NCBI GenBank assembly: GCA_023393115.1
Contig: JAEWMS010000011.1
Location: 1-64,000 of the forward strand
Length of the DNA stretch: 64,000 bases
From: Bacillota bacterium
GTDB taxonomy: Bacteria > Bacillota > Clostridia > Acetivibrionales > DSM-1351
Direction: 5' to 3'
A program made the translations under genes and the position numbers. This document shows positions 49,484 to 58,106 of the stretch, in pieces. Position 1 is the stretch's first letter, and each line of letters starts with the position of its first letter. The notes under the pieces are model-generated. The model was not told where the DNA came from and ran no database searches. It saw only the letters and a list, made by a program, of their open reading frames with translations.

Positions 49484-50518
49484 ATGTTAATTATTTCGTT
49501 AATAACCAACAATGCTGTAACTTTTAACCTTTGGTTTTCAATTTTCCTTATTGCAATTTTTGTGGTGGCTCTGGCAGGTCCGATATTATATGAACATATC
49601 TCGTCCTGGCTTTCATATAAGCTGGCTACAAGGAGGTATTACCGCGCTGCCGCAAAAGACTACTCTCAGCAAAGAGATGATGATGACGATGGAAGTACCA
49701 TAGACGAACTGATTGGTACCGCCGGCTATGCCTATAATCCAAAAAAGGATATCTTCTTTTCAACAATGTATGCCTGGCAGAGAAATATGGGTTACTGCAG
49801 GCTATATGATGAGGCAGCGGCTCCCCTCGGTATGATAATAGACAGCGAGCCCATCCGTTTTTCCTATGGAGGGAAACGCTGGCTGATTGAATTTTGGAAG
49901 GGACAATATGGTATGACTACCGGTTGCGAATTGGGAGTATATTCCAGTAATTGGCCAGATCTAAATATTCCCGGTGTTTTCGATGGTACCTTTTATTCCT
50001 GCGCAAGTAATAAAGACAGATTAAACATGGGATTTATTCTGTATAAAAACGGTGAAAAGATAATGACCAGGAAGGGCAAACACTGGTGGCTGACCGGCTT
50101 TAAACTTGGTGAATTTTCCGAACCCTCAGAGCTGTCAATGGATGTATATATAACTCTCAAAAACCGGAGCATGAGAGATGCTTTCCTTCAGAGTCTGCAG
50201 AAAGAGGGATATACTGAAGGGCAATACGAAGTTCGAGGAAATACCGTTGCACTACATTATGATAAGCCCCATACAAGGCAGCCTTACACCAGGTCTGCTA
50301 CTACCGATAAACTCATGCTGGCGCAGTTAAAGAGAAATTGTGAGATATATCAAGTTCTTACCAAGGGCTTTACAAGTCTAAAGGATAAGGTTTCAGCAGT
50401 TAAAGAAGGTTCTCCGGAGGTATATTCCGAGTTGTTTAAAATAGGTAAACCTGCTTCGATTTTCAGTGCTTTCGATAAAATCAAGGGGTATCTGAACTTT
50501 GATGTTGGTGATAATTAG
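49484..50518 (+). CDS. DUF4474-domain membrane-anchored protein
   Basis: A 344-residue protein. It has an N-terminal membrane helix (about 15-37, FSIFLIAIFVVALAGPIL), a basic and then Asp-rich segment (QQRDDDDD), and the DUF4474 domain (about 70-235). Characteristic phrases are AGYAYNPKKDIFFSTMYAWQ and YGGKRWLIEFWKGQYGMTTG. DUF4474 is a clostridial family of unknown function. TTGGAG lies upstream of the ATG. The gene is followed after 21 bases by a metallophosphoesterase and is probably co-transcribed with it. Confidence 0.85.
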   Translation: MLIISLITNNAVTFNLWFSIFLIAIFVVALAGPILYEHISSWLSYKLATRRYYRAAAKDYSQQRDDDDDGSTIDELIGTAGYAYNPKKDIFFSTMYAWQRNMGYCRLYDEAAAPLGMIIDSEPIRFSYGGKRWLIEFWKGQYGMTTGCELGVYSSNWPDLNIPGVFDGTFYSCASNKDRLNMGFILYKNGEKIMTRKGKHWWLTGFKLGEFSEPSELSMDVYITLKNRSMRDAFLQSLQKEGYTEGQYEVRGNTVALHYDKPHTRQPYTRSATTDKLMLAQLKRNCEIYQVLTKGFTSLKDKVSAVKEGSPEVYSELFKIGKPASIFSAFDKIKGYLNFDVGDN

Positions 50519-50539
50519 CGCTTGAGTGAGGTGAACTAT

Positions 50540-51445
50540 ATGAGTAAATTAGATAAAGTCACTCGTGTATATAACAGATCAGATATAATCACCTTCGATG
50601 ATTCCTCTAAATTTGTTTTTATGAGTGATTGTCACAGGGGTGATGGAAGCTATTCCGATAACTTTTTAAACAACAAAAACATATTTTACTCTGCGTTAAC
50701 CCAGTATTATCACAACAACTATACTTATATTGAGCTTGGAGACGGTGATGAGCTTTGGGAAAATAAACGACTTTCTGACATAATGCAGATTCACAAGGAT
50801 GTTTTTAGTCTTCTATCCAAACTCCATTCAGATCGAAGACTATATATGTTATATGGTAACCATGATATTGAAAAAAGAAATTATAAGTATGTAGAAAGAA
50901 ATATAAGGCGCTACTATGCACAAAGAGAACAGGAAGATCCTTCAATCTTCAATAGTTTGAAAATGCATGAAGGATTGGTGCTAAAACATAATGAGTCAAA
51001 TGATAAAATCCTCTTAATTCACGGCCATCAGGTCGATATGCTCAATAGTACTTTTTGGAGGCTGAGCAAGTTTCTTGTAAGATATATATGGAAACCCCTG
51101 GAAAGTGTAGGGGTGAATAATCCTACAAGTCCGGCGAAAAACTATAAAAAGAAGATATCAGTTGCAAAATCACTTAGCAAATGGGCGGTAAAAGAGAAGC
51201 ACATACTCATTGCAGGACATAACCACAGACCTTCTTTCCCTGATGTAGGCGAGGTTCCATATTTTAATGACGGCTGCTGTATTCATCCGAAAGCCGTAAC
51301 CGCTATCGAAATATCAAATGGTAACATATGCCTGGTCAAGTGGAGTGAAAAAGTCAAAAACGACGGTACACTATACATCGCCCGCGATATACTCGGGGGA
51401 CCAAACAGACTGCAGGACTACTTTAACTGGCTGAACAAGCAATAA
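50540..51445 (+). CDS. Calcineurin-like metallophosphoesterase
   Basis: A 301-residue phosphoesterase with all metal-ligand motifs: D-x-H as MSDCHRGDG, GDGDE (usually GDxxD/E), GNHDIE, HGHQ and the final GHNHRP. The pattern is closest to LpxH/UDP-diacylglucosamine-hydrolase-like calcineurin phosphoesterases. In a Gram-positive host the substrate would be different and is unknown. The start at 50540 follows GAGGTG; an in-frame TTG at 50522 lacks an RBS. It lies 21 bases after the DUF4474 gene. Confidence 0.85.
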   Translation: MSKLDKVTRVYNRSDIITFDDSSKFVFMSDCHRGDGSYSDNFLNNKNIFYSALTQYYHNNYTYIELGDGDELWENKRLSDIMQIHKDVFSLLSKLHSDRRLYMLYGNHDIEKRNYKYVERNIRRYYAQREQEDPSIFNSLKMHEGLVLKHNESNDKILLIHGHQVDMLNSTFWRLSKFLVRYIWKPLESVGVNNPTSPAKNYKKKISVAKSLSKWAVKEKHILIAGHNHRPSFPDVGEVPYFNDGCCIHPKAVTAIEISNGNICLVKWSEKVKNDGTLYIARDILGGPNRLQDYFNWLNKQ

Positions 51446-51497
51446 GACGCTTTTTAAGGTAATTAACAATCGAAAGGTATTTCAATATAATAGAGAG

Positions 51498-51527
51498 GCT
51501 GTTGCATAACAATATTGAGTTATGCGA
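51498..51527 (+). terminator. Stem-loop after the phosphoesterase gene
   Basis: GTTGCATAAC (51498-51507) pairs with GTTATGCGAC with one G-T, preceded by GAGGCT and followed by ATCCCC; no T run follows directly, so termination is uncertain. Confidence 0.4.
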
Positions 51528-51657
51528 CATCCCCTTCTTTTCTTCTGTTTCTAAATAATCAGTCCTTATTCCTTTTCAAAATAGTCAGTTCTCATTCATC
51601 AAACCGTCACATTACACTTATAAAATAAAAATGTAAATCACAGAAGGAGGATAATAT

Positions 51658-53265
51658 ATGCACAATAAAAAATTAAAATATAAATTTACTCATGTTCTAC
51701 TTGCAATGCTATTAAGTGTTTCATTATTAACAGCATGTACAGCAAATGATTCAACTGTTGTTGGAAGCTCCACTTCTGCGACTTCCGGGCAGACTGGAGT
51801 CAATGGGACAAGTACCACGTCTGGCTTAACCGGGACAGTCTCTTCAACTACAAAAACAGATATATCGGTAGATTATAATGCCGAGGATGAGGATTCGGCC
51901 TGGAGCAGTACCGGCTCAACAAGCATCTCTCTGAAATCAGATACCATAGCTTATGAGGGTAATGGAGTAGCGGTTCAAAATAACATTGTAACAATTACCT
52001 CAGCCGGAACGTATATTATAAACGGAACCATACGTAATGGTCAGCTGCGTGTGGATACCAATGATAAAGCTCCCGTAAGACTTATTTTAAACGGGGCAAA
52101 TATAACCAGTCTGGATAGTGCTCCAATCTATATTACCAAAGCTAAAAAGGCAGTAATAGTTCTAGCCGAAGGAACAAAAAACAGTTTAACCGACAGCAAG
52201 ACATATACTGTTGAAGATAAGGAAGCAGACGAACCCAACTCAACCATATTCTCTAAATCGGACCTGACTATTAATGGTACAGGTTCCTTAACTGTAAATG
52301 CAAACTATAAAAATGCTATAACAAGTAAGGATGAACTAAAAGTCATGAGCGGCAAGATAACAGTGAACTCAGCAGGTGATGGCATCAGAGGCCGGGACTT
52401 TGTTGCAATAAAAAATGGTATGGTAAATATCAATTCTCAGAAAGATGGAATCAAATCAAACAATGACGAAGATGCAGAAAAAGGCTTTGTCTTGATTGAA
52501 GGCGGTACAGTTAACATTACAGCACAAGAGGATGGCATACAGGCAGAGACAAGCATTGAGATTAACGACGGAAACATAAATATTATGAAAGCTTATGAGG
52601 GCATAGAAAGTGCGAAGATAACAATCAACAATGGCAATGTATATGTTCTTTCAAATGACGACGGAATAAACATATCTGGCGGAAATTATAATTCTTCTCT
52701 TAATATTAATGGTGGATATATTTACGTCGAGTCTGGTGGTGATGGACTTGATGCTAATGGATCTATCTATATGTCAAATGGTACGGTGGTAGTAAACGGG
52801 CCCACTTCAAATTTTAACGCCTCTATCGATTATGACGGAGCCTTTAAAATGACAGGAGGCTTCCTTGTAGCCGCAGGAAGCGCAGGAATGGCACAGTCTC
52901 CCGACACCTCCTCCACTCAAAATTCTGCAGTTATATCTTTTACAGAGACAATGTCTGCAGGCACAATCTTTAATATTCAAACAGCTGAAGGCAAGCAATT
53001 GCTAACCATTAAACCATCCAGAGATTATCAGACAGTTGTTGTCAGTTCACCGGAATTAATTAAAGGTACGAACTACGATATTTATTACGGTGGAAGCTCA
53101 ACAGGTACTGAAAAAAATGGCTTATATACAGGCGGAACCTATACGGTCGGCACAAAATATCAGAGCTTTTCGGTGTCAGATACAATAACAACCATAGGGG
53201 CTGTCGGACGAGGTGGTCCTGGCAGGCAGGGCTTCATGGGCAACGGAAAGCGTAGAGCCCCGTAG
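51658..53265 (+). CDS. Cthe_2159-like carbohydrate-binding lipoprotein (beta-helix)
   Basis: A 535-residue lipoprotein; the lipobox is LLTACTAN (Cys about residue 23). After a Ser/Thr linker comes a PF14262-type right-handed beta-helix with many short repeats. Examples are DLTINGTGSLTVNANYKNAI, DELKVMSGKITVNSAGDGI and GGTVNITAQEDGIQAETSIE. The C. thermocellum member Cthe_2159 binds cellulose and polygalacturonate. It likely sits on the outer face of the membrane or wall. A Gly/Arg-rich tail (GRGGPGRQGFMGNGKRR) ends the protein. A VTC-domain gene follows after 90 bases. Confidence 0.85.
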   Translation: MHNKKLKYKFTHVLLAMLLSVSLLTACTANDSTVVGSSTSATSGQTGVNGTSTTSGLTGTVSSTTKTDISVDYNAEDEDSAWSSTGSTSISLKSDTIAYEGNGVAVQNNIVTITSAGTYIINGTIRNGQLRVDTNDKAPVRLILNGANITSLDSAPIYITKAKKAVIVLAEGTKNSLTDSKTYTVEDKEADEPNSTIFSKSDLTINGTGSLTVNANYKNAITSKDELKVMSGKITVNSAGDGIRGRDFVAIKNGMVNINSQKDGIKSNNDEDAEKGFVLIEGGTVNITAQEDGIQAETSIEINDGNINIMKAYEGIESAKITINNGNVYVLSNDDGINISGGNYNSSLNINGGYIYVESGGDGLDANGSIYMSNGTVVVNGPTSNFNASIDYDGAFKMTGGFLVAAGSAGMAQSPDTSSTQNSAVISFTETMSAGTIFNIQTAEGKQLLTIKPSRDYQTVVVSSPELIKGTNYDIYYGGSSTGTEKNGLYTGGTYTVGTKYQSFSVSDTITTIGAVGRGGPGRQGFMGNGKRRAP

Positions 53266-53357
53266 TGACAATCTGTTGATAAACTCAACCAATAGATATG
53301 TTATAAAGTTCAGTGGATAGTTTACATCAAACACTGATTTTTAGACAGGAGGTAACT

Positions 53358-54146
53358 ATGTCAATTAATGCATTTAAACGTTATGAAATGAAATTTCTTT
53401 TATCGAAGGAGCAATTTAATGCCCTTCTTCCAAAATTGTTACAATACATGGATCCAGATCAAAATTGCAAAAATGGGGACAGCTACAATATTTATAATAT
53501 ATATTATGATACCTTCGATAGCAGCTTGATCAGGACATCGCTTTCAAAGCCCATTTATAAGGAGAAATTACGTTTGAGGAGTTATACAATACCGAACTCT
53601 CTTGACTCAAAAGTATACCTGGAACTAAAAAAGAAAACTACAGGTATTGTTCATAAAAGAAGGACTGCTATGACCTTGAAGGAAGCCTATGAGTTTATTG
53701 AGAGCGGCAGGAAACCAATAGCTAAAAACTATATAGGACAGCAGGTAATAAATGAGTTGGAGTATTTTCTCAGCAGGTATGAAGTATCTCCGGCAGCCTA
53801 TATCAGTTATACAAGGATGGCCTTTTTTGGTAAAAACGACAGGGACTTCAGAGTAACCTTCGACAGTAATATTACAACGAGAAGAAGTGAACTTTATCTG
53901 GAAAGGGGCTCCTTTGGAGAGCAATTACTTGAAAACGGTCAATACATTATGGAAGTTAAAATATCCCGGGCAGTCCCAATCTGGCTGGCAGAAGTTTTAT
54001 CTGAACTTAAAATATATAAAAGGAGCTTTTCAAAATATGGAAAAGAATATAGTTACTACTGTCAAAATAATCTAGTCAGCAATTTGAATAGCAGCTTTGG
54101 CTCACAAAGTGAAGACCTCAAGGCTTTGTATACAATAAGTGTATGA
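53358..54146 (+). CDS. VTC-domain protein (polyphosphate polymerase-like)
   Basis: A 262-residue protein of the VTC family (PF09359). The tunnel-lining basic residues are visible in KRYEMKFLL, EKLRLRSY, LELKKKTTGIVHKRR and FDSNITTRRSEL, and an acidic metal ligand in IMEVKI. In yeast VTC4 this domain makes polyphosphate from ATP; bacterial forms are usually found next to DUF4956 and surface-protein genes, as here. The start at 53358 follows AGGAGG. It is co-oriented with the Cthe_2159-like and DUF4956 genes. Confidence 0.85.
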   Translation: MSINAFKRYEMKFLLSKEQFNALLPKLLQYMDPDQNCKNGDSYNIYNIYYDTFDSSLIRTSLSKPIYKEKLRLRSYTIPNSLDSKVYLELKKKTTGIVHKRRTAMTLKEAYEFIESGRKPIAKNYIGQQVINELEYFLSRYEVSPAAYISYTRMAFFGKNDRDFRVTFDSNITTRRSELYLERGSFGEQLLENGQYIMEVKISRAVPIWLAEVLSELKIYKRSFSKYGKEYSYYCQNNLVSNLNSSFGSQSEDLKALYTISV

Positions 54147-54195
54147 AATGAGAATAATAACAGGAAATTAAAAGATAGCAAAAGGAGAGATATAA

Positions 54196-54885
54196 ATGCT
54201 GGAATCTATTTTCGCAGCTTCAACCCCAGGTGATACGCTCACCCTTGTATCCATGCTCCAGGCTCTGGGTACAGCGTTGATACTGGGATTGGTTGTCAGT
54301 CTTGTGTATATTCAGACTCATAAAAAGGAGGGTTACTCTGCGGGTTTTACTGTTACGTTAATTATGCTTCCTGCCATAATAGCTATAATTATTATGCTTA
54401 TCGGAAACAATATTGCCAGAGCCTTCAGTCTGGCAGGTGCTTTCAGTCTGATCAGGTTCAGGAGCGCTCCGGGAGATCCCAAGGATATTGCGTACGTCTT
54501 CTTCACACTGGCCGTAGGTCTGGCCTGCGGAATGGGTTATCTCGGCTATGGAGCCATATTTGCTGTTGTGTTGTGTCTTGTGATGTTATTGCTTCATAGT
54601 TTTAGCTTTGGTAAGCCGAGAAGCTCCTGTATGCAGCTGAAAATCACAATACCTGAAGATCTTAATTTCCAGGGACTTTTTGATGACATTCTTGAACGAT
54701 ATACAGATTCCTGGAGCCTAAAACGTGTCAAGACCGCCGATTTCGGAACCATATTCGAGGTCTTTTAAATAGTTGATCTTAAATCCGCTGATGATCAGAA
54801 GCAATTTATAGATGAACTCAGATGCAGGAATGGAAACCTGAATATATCACTTACCATGAAGGAATATGAAGATAGAGTTCAATAA
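54196..54885 (+). pseudogene. DUF4956 membrane protein with in-frame TAA
   Basis: The reading frame starts at ATG 54196 (AAAGGAG upstream) and encodes the DUF4956 membrane domain with four helices and the core GAFSLIRFRSAPGDPKDIAY. After 190 codons it meets TAA (54766-54768) at GTIFEVF. The same frame then continues for 38 codons with IVDLKSADDQKQFIDELRCR and NGNLNISLTMKEYE, which is the usual C-terminal end of the family, up to TAA 54883. So one stop codon separates the last 38 residues. The truncated product (190 aa) keeps all membrane helices and may be functional. Confidence 0.8.
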
Positions 54886-54981
54886 CCCGGAATATTTTTT
54901 TTACAAATTGCAAAAATATCTATGAGGTGTTTTTATTTATCACCAACTGACACTTGCCCGGCATGCAAGGAGGGATACAGA

Positions 54982-55134
54982 ATGGCTAAAAAAGGAATGA
55001 GAAGACCTGATCCATCAGAACCGCATGGAACAGAAAGCAACCACTCACAACATTTTCAGAAAAATGATGTAAGACCTGTCCCTGAAATCCAGGGGAAGGC
55101 AAAGACAGGAAATAAAAAGGCAGGTCCCATTTAA
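54982..55134 (+). CDS. Small conserved-looking basic protein, 50 residues
   Basis: A 50-residue hydrophilic protein beginning MAKKGMRRPDPSEPHGTESN and ending KAKTGNKKAGPI, rich in Lys, Pro, Asn and His. AAGGAGG precedes ATG 54982 by 8 bases. No Cys or membrane segment. The composition is that of small acid-soluble or spore-associated proteins, but I recognise no family. It is monocistronic with its own terminator. Confidence 0.6.
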   Translation: MAKKGMRRPDPSEPHGTESNHSQHFQKNDVRPVPEIQGKAKTGNKKAGPI

Positions 55135-55147
55135 TTTTAAAAGATAA

Positions 55148-55174
55148 GGCACTCGGTTAGGGTGTCTTTTCTTT
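55148..55174 (+). terminator. Terminator of the 50-residue protein gene
   Basis: GGCACTC-GGTTA-GGGTGTC with two G-T pairs, followed by TTTTC. Confidence 0.55.
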
Positions 55175-55195
55175 ATTGAATTTTATATAAACATA

Positions 55196-55224
55196 TTGAC
55201 ATTTTATTATATTCAATGTAGAAT
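55196..55224 (+). promoter_or_regulatory. Promoter of the padR-ABC operon
   Basis: TTGACA (55196-55201) and TAGAAT (55219-55224) with a 17-base spacer. Confidence 0.75.
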
Positions 55225-55240
55225 ACTCAATGTAGAGTAT
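55223..55240. promoter_or_regulatory. Candidate PadR operator
   Basis: ATACTC-AATGTA-GAGTAT is a perfect 6-6-6 palindrome overlapping the end of the -10. TCAATGTAGA also occurs as a direct repeat across it. Confidence 0.6.
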
Positions 55241-55317
55241 ATATTAATTATTACTCTTTAATTATTGAAATCAAAAGAATTCAAATAAAGTAATTTGAGA
55301 ATGGAGCTAAGGTGTAA

Positions 55318-55875
55318 ATGACACGATTACTTGTGCTTGGAATGTTGGATATCCAGCCTATGTCCGGCTACGATATACAGCAGATGCTTAAGTTGAATGA
55401 TGCAGAACGTTGGGGTGGTGTGTTGATCGGATCCATTTATCACGCACTGAAGAAAATGGAGCAGGAAAAACTTATAGAGGTAACAAGCATCGAGCATACA
55501 GGTATGCGTCAAAAAGCAGTATATACAATAACCGACTCAGGAAGAAAACACTTGCAGGAGCTTACACAGGAGGCTTTAAAAACATCCTCGGTCATCTACC
55601 CATCAACCTTGTATTCCGGGTTATCCTTCTATCATAAATTACCTGAAGAGGACGTAGTTACAGCTCTGGAGCTTCAAAAAAAAAAGGTGGACAGTGAATA
55701 TGAGGCAATGAAGGCAGGACTTGAGTTAAAAAACTCCTGGATGCAGAATAACATGCCTCCTATGACAAAGCTGATGTTTGATAATATGTTTGGTATAATC
55801 AAACTTCAACAGGAGTTTATAGAAGAGGCTTTAAAGCTGTTAAAAACCGATAACAATAGCAAAAACGACGATTAG
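55318..55875 (+). CDS. PadR-family transcriptional regulator
   Basis: A 185-residue regulator. The N-terminal PadR winged helix reads LLVLGMLDIQPMSGYDIQQML, then GSIYHALKKMEQEKLIEV and KAVYTITDSGRKHLQEL. A C-terminal helical dimerisation domain (PadR_C-like) follows. It is the first gene of an operon with an ABC ATPase and permease, so it probably represses an exporter and is released by a drug-like ligand, as known for LmrR and related proteins. A perfect TCTCCCTCC-CAT-GGAGGGAGA hairpin (55885-55905) lies right behind it. Confidence 0.88.
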   Translation: MTRLLVLGMLDIQPMSGYDIQQMLKLNDAERWGGVLIGSIYHALKKMEQEKLIEVTSIEHTGMRQKAVYTITDSGRKHLQELTQEALKTSSVIYPSTLYSGLSFYHKLPEEDVVTALELQKKKVDSEYEAMKAGLELKNSWMQNNMPPMTKLMFDNMFGIIKLQQEFIEEALKLLKTDNNSKNDD

Positions 55876-55967
55876 GCTTTAATATCTCCCTCCCATGGAG
55901 GGAGAAAAAAATAAATATATAGTCAACGTTGAGTAAACAATATTTAGTATTAGTAAAGGAGAGTTTT

Positions 55968-56669
55968 ATGAAGAATTTAATTGAAGCAAAGGGTTTGGTA
56001 AAACGCTTTGGAAACCGTGAAGTTGTCAAGGGAATAGATATAGAAATTCGTCCGGGAGAGGTTCTGGCCCTTATTGGCACAAACGGTGCCGGCAAATCAA
56101 CTACCATGTCAATGCTACTGGGCATTCTCAAACCGGATGAAGGTCAGGTAACCCGCTGGCGCGAGGATTACCGCTCCCACCTCGGAGTTCAGCTTCAATC
56201 AACTCCCTTCTTCGAAGGGTATACTGCCGAGGAAAATCTGCAGTTGTTTGCAGCACTGTATAATCTGAAGCTGACCAAGTCTCAGCTGGAGGAAGAACTT
56301 GAGAAATGCGGTCTGTTGGAAGCCCGGAAAACTCCGGCAATCAAAATGTCTTTAGGTCAGCAGAAGCGTCTGGCAATAGCGGTAACAAATATCCATAAGC
56401 CGGAGTTGATAGTGCTGGATGAGCCGACCGCAGGACTTGATCCTCGCGCGAGACACGAGATTCGTACTATGATTCGCAAATTAGCTAATGAGAAAGTAAG
56501 TGTGCTGTTTTCCTCACACGACATGGAAGAGGTTTCACGCACGGCTGACAGGCTCATCCTGATGCATTCCGGTAAAATTGTAGCCCAGGGAATACCTGAA
56601 GAATTGTTGAAACAAAATCAGGTTGAGAACCTGGAAGAACTTTATTTGAAACTTACTGATATTGCATAG
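55968..56669 (+). CDS. ABC exporter ATP-binding protein
   Basis: A 233-residue ATPase with Walker A GTNGAGKST, signature MSLGQQKRLAIA, Walker B LIVLDEPTAGLD and H-loop FSSHDMEEV. The start at 55968 follows AAAGGAG; longer frames lack an RBS. It is partnered with the ABC-2 permease downstream and probably repressed by the upstream PadR protein. Drug export is the usual role of such sets. Confidence 0.9.
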   Translation: MKNLIEAKGLVKRFGNREVVKGIDIEIRPGEVLALIGTNGAGKSTTMSMLLGILKPDEGQVTRWREDYRSHLGVQLQSTPFFEGYTAEENLQLFAALYNLKLTKSQLEEELEKCGLLEARKTPAIKMSLGQQKRLAIAVTNIHKPELIVLDEPTAGLDPRARHEIRTMIRKLANEKVSVLFSSHDMEEVSRTADRLILMHSGKIVAQGIPEELLKQNQVENLEELYLKLTDIA

Positions 56670-56684
56670 AACTCAAATAAATTA

Positions 56685-56732
56685 AAATTTTATTACATTT
56701 TGTAGCCGCTATGTCGGCTCATGGAGGTTAAT
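56685..56732 (+). repeat. 3' fragment of the 210-bp intercistronic repeat (copy 3)
   Basis: About 48 bases match the end of the repeats at 33416 and 34608: a CATTTTGT stretch, GCCG-CTATGT-CGGC hairpin, TCATGGAGGTTAAT. Blocks A and B are absent. It provides the RBS for the permease at 56733, so only the RBS hairpin part is kept here. Confidence 0.65.
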
Positions 56733-57446
56733 ATGAAAACTATATTTAAGTTAACAATGAAATTTGCATCCCGCGATCCCTTTATGATATTCTGGTCCAT
56801 GCTTCTGCCCATTGGAGGACTTATCGGCCTTGGCCTTTATGTAAAAGTTCCTGAATACCCCACCAGCCTTGTAACCGGTATGATGGCTACCAGTATAATG
56901 TTTTACTCACTTGTTACCACAGCTTATGCTGTTTTATCAAATCGCCGGAGAGGCGTATATAACCTTTTGAGAGTTACCCCAATGTCATTGTGGAGATATA
57001 TTATATGCGTAGCAGGAGCCTGGACTCTTATTTCCTTTGTCTGCGGTACTTTGGTACTTATCGCAGGTGTTCTGTTCTTCAAAATTCACGTATCCATATC
57101 ATCAATTCTTATGTTGATACCCGTAGCGCTGATTGCAAATATTGGCTACGTTTTGTTAAGTTTCTTCCTTGCAAACCTCAGTCGTAATGAAAGTCAGGTC
57201 AGTATGATATCAAACCTCCTGATACTCCCTCTGATGTTTTGCAGCAATGCCTTTTATTCTCTGGGAGGTGCCCCTTCCTTCATTCAAACCATAAGCAGGT
57301 TTAATCCTTTTCAGTGGTTTATATCAGGCTTAAGAAGCTCACTGCTGGGAGATATATCAGGTTTCCTTACAAATTCAGGCCTGCTTTTACTTGTGGTGGT
57401 TGCAGCAATGCTACTCGCGGTGCGTACCTTTAGATTTTCGGACTAA
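56733..57446 (+). CDS. ABC-2 type exporter permease
   Basis: A 237-residue permease with six membrane segments, KFASRDPFMIFWSMLLPIGG near the start and NPFQWFISGLRSSLLGD near the end, typical of the ABC-2 drug-export permeases (PF01061/PF12698 class). The ATG at 56733 directly follows GGAGGTTAAT. It forms an exporter with the ATPase encoded 63 bases upstream. Confidence 0.85.
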   Translation: MKTIFKLTMKFASRDPFMIFWSMLLPIGGLIGLGLYVKVPEYPTSLVTGMMATSIMFYSLVTTAYAVLSNRRRGVYNLLRVTPMSLWRYIICVAGAWTLISFVCGTLVLIAGVLFFKIHVSISSILMLIPVALIANIGYVLLSFFLANLSRNESQVSMISNLLILPLMFCSNAFYSLGGAPSFIQTISRFNPFQWFISGLRSSLLGDISGFLTNSGLLLLVVVAAMLLAVRTFRFSD

Positions 57447-57490
57447 ACCATTAAGTTTGAATTACATAAAGCTGTATATCATTAAGATGA

Positions 57491-57532
57491 ATATTTTGAG
57501 CTACATATTTTGAGCTACATATTTTGAGCTGT
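57491..57532. repeat. Three 14-bp tandem repeats
   Basis: ATATTTTGAGCTAC occurs twice exactly and once with the last bases changed, just behind the hemerythrin gene stop (57536) and the permease gene. Related fragments (AAGCTGTATAT) flank it. Confidence 0.65.
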
Positions 57533-57535
57533 ATA

Positions 57536-57943
57536 TCATAAAGCTGTATATAATGAGGTTTCCTCTTTGTCTATTCTGCTTTCAAGAATACTGAAAACCC
57601 TGTTTGATTCGGCTATAAAGCCTTCAAGATTTGCAGTAATTTTAGACCTGGTATTAAACTTATCCTTGTATTGTGTAAAAACCTCACTTATCTTGCCCAT
57701 TTCTTCTATGTATAACTTGGCTGTATCTCTGACCTGACTCGATTCATTCTTGAGCAGGTCAGGATACATGTACTTATCCTCGGTGTTGAGATGGATTTTG
57801 AGTTTACCGGCTAATGTATTAATCAACATGGCAGCCTCATTTGCCTCACTCTCCAGCTTATCACCCGCAATAAGGTTTTTAACATTTTTTATAGCTTCAC
57901 TTATCTCATCATGCTGTCTTTTTAAAGAATTAATATTTATCAT
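57536..57943 (-). CDS. Hemerythrin-like domain protein
   Basis: A 135-residue four-helix protein with NSLKRQHDEISEAIKN near the start and HLNTEDKYMYPDL near residue 55. These His and Glu/Asp residues fit part of a hemerythrin (HHE) di-iron site; not all ligands are obvious. The start is set at MININS, with AGGAG 8 bases upstream. It is probably the last gene of the minus-strand O2/NO-stress block, although a terminator-like hairpin (58041-58070) separates it from the DUF438 gene. Confidence 0.75.
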   Translation of the reverse strand: MININSLKRQHDEISEAIKNVKNLIAGDKLESEANEAAMLINTLAGKLKIHLNTEDKYMYPDLLKNESSQVRDTAKLYIEEMGKISEVFTQYKDKFNTRSKITANLEGFIAESNRVFSILESRIDKEETSLYTAL

Positions 57944-58040
57944 TGAAATCACTCCTATGTATTTATTTTATGGATTTATTTTACATCAATCCCTAAATAC
58001 ATTCTGTGATTCCAGTCACAGTTTATTCAAATAAGAAAAC

Positions 58041-58070
58041 AGGGGCAGGAGTTAAAGACTCCTGCTCCTT
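58041..58070 (-). terminator. Terminator after the DUF438-PAS gene
   Basis: AGG(G)GCAGGAGT pairs with ACTCCTGC(T)CCTT around TAAAG; on the minus strand it runs into TGTTTTCTT. Confidence 0.65.
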
Positions 58071-58106
58071 TATAAGGTAAGTTATTATGGTTGGTTTGGT
58101 TATTCC

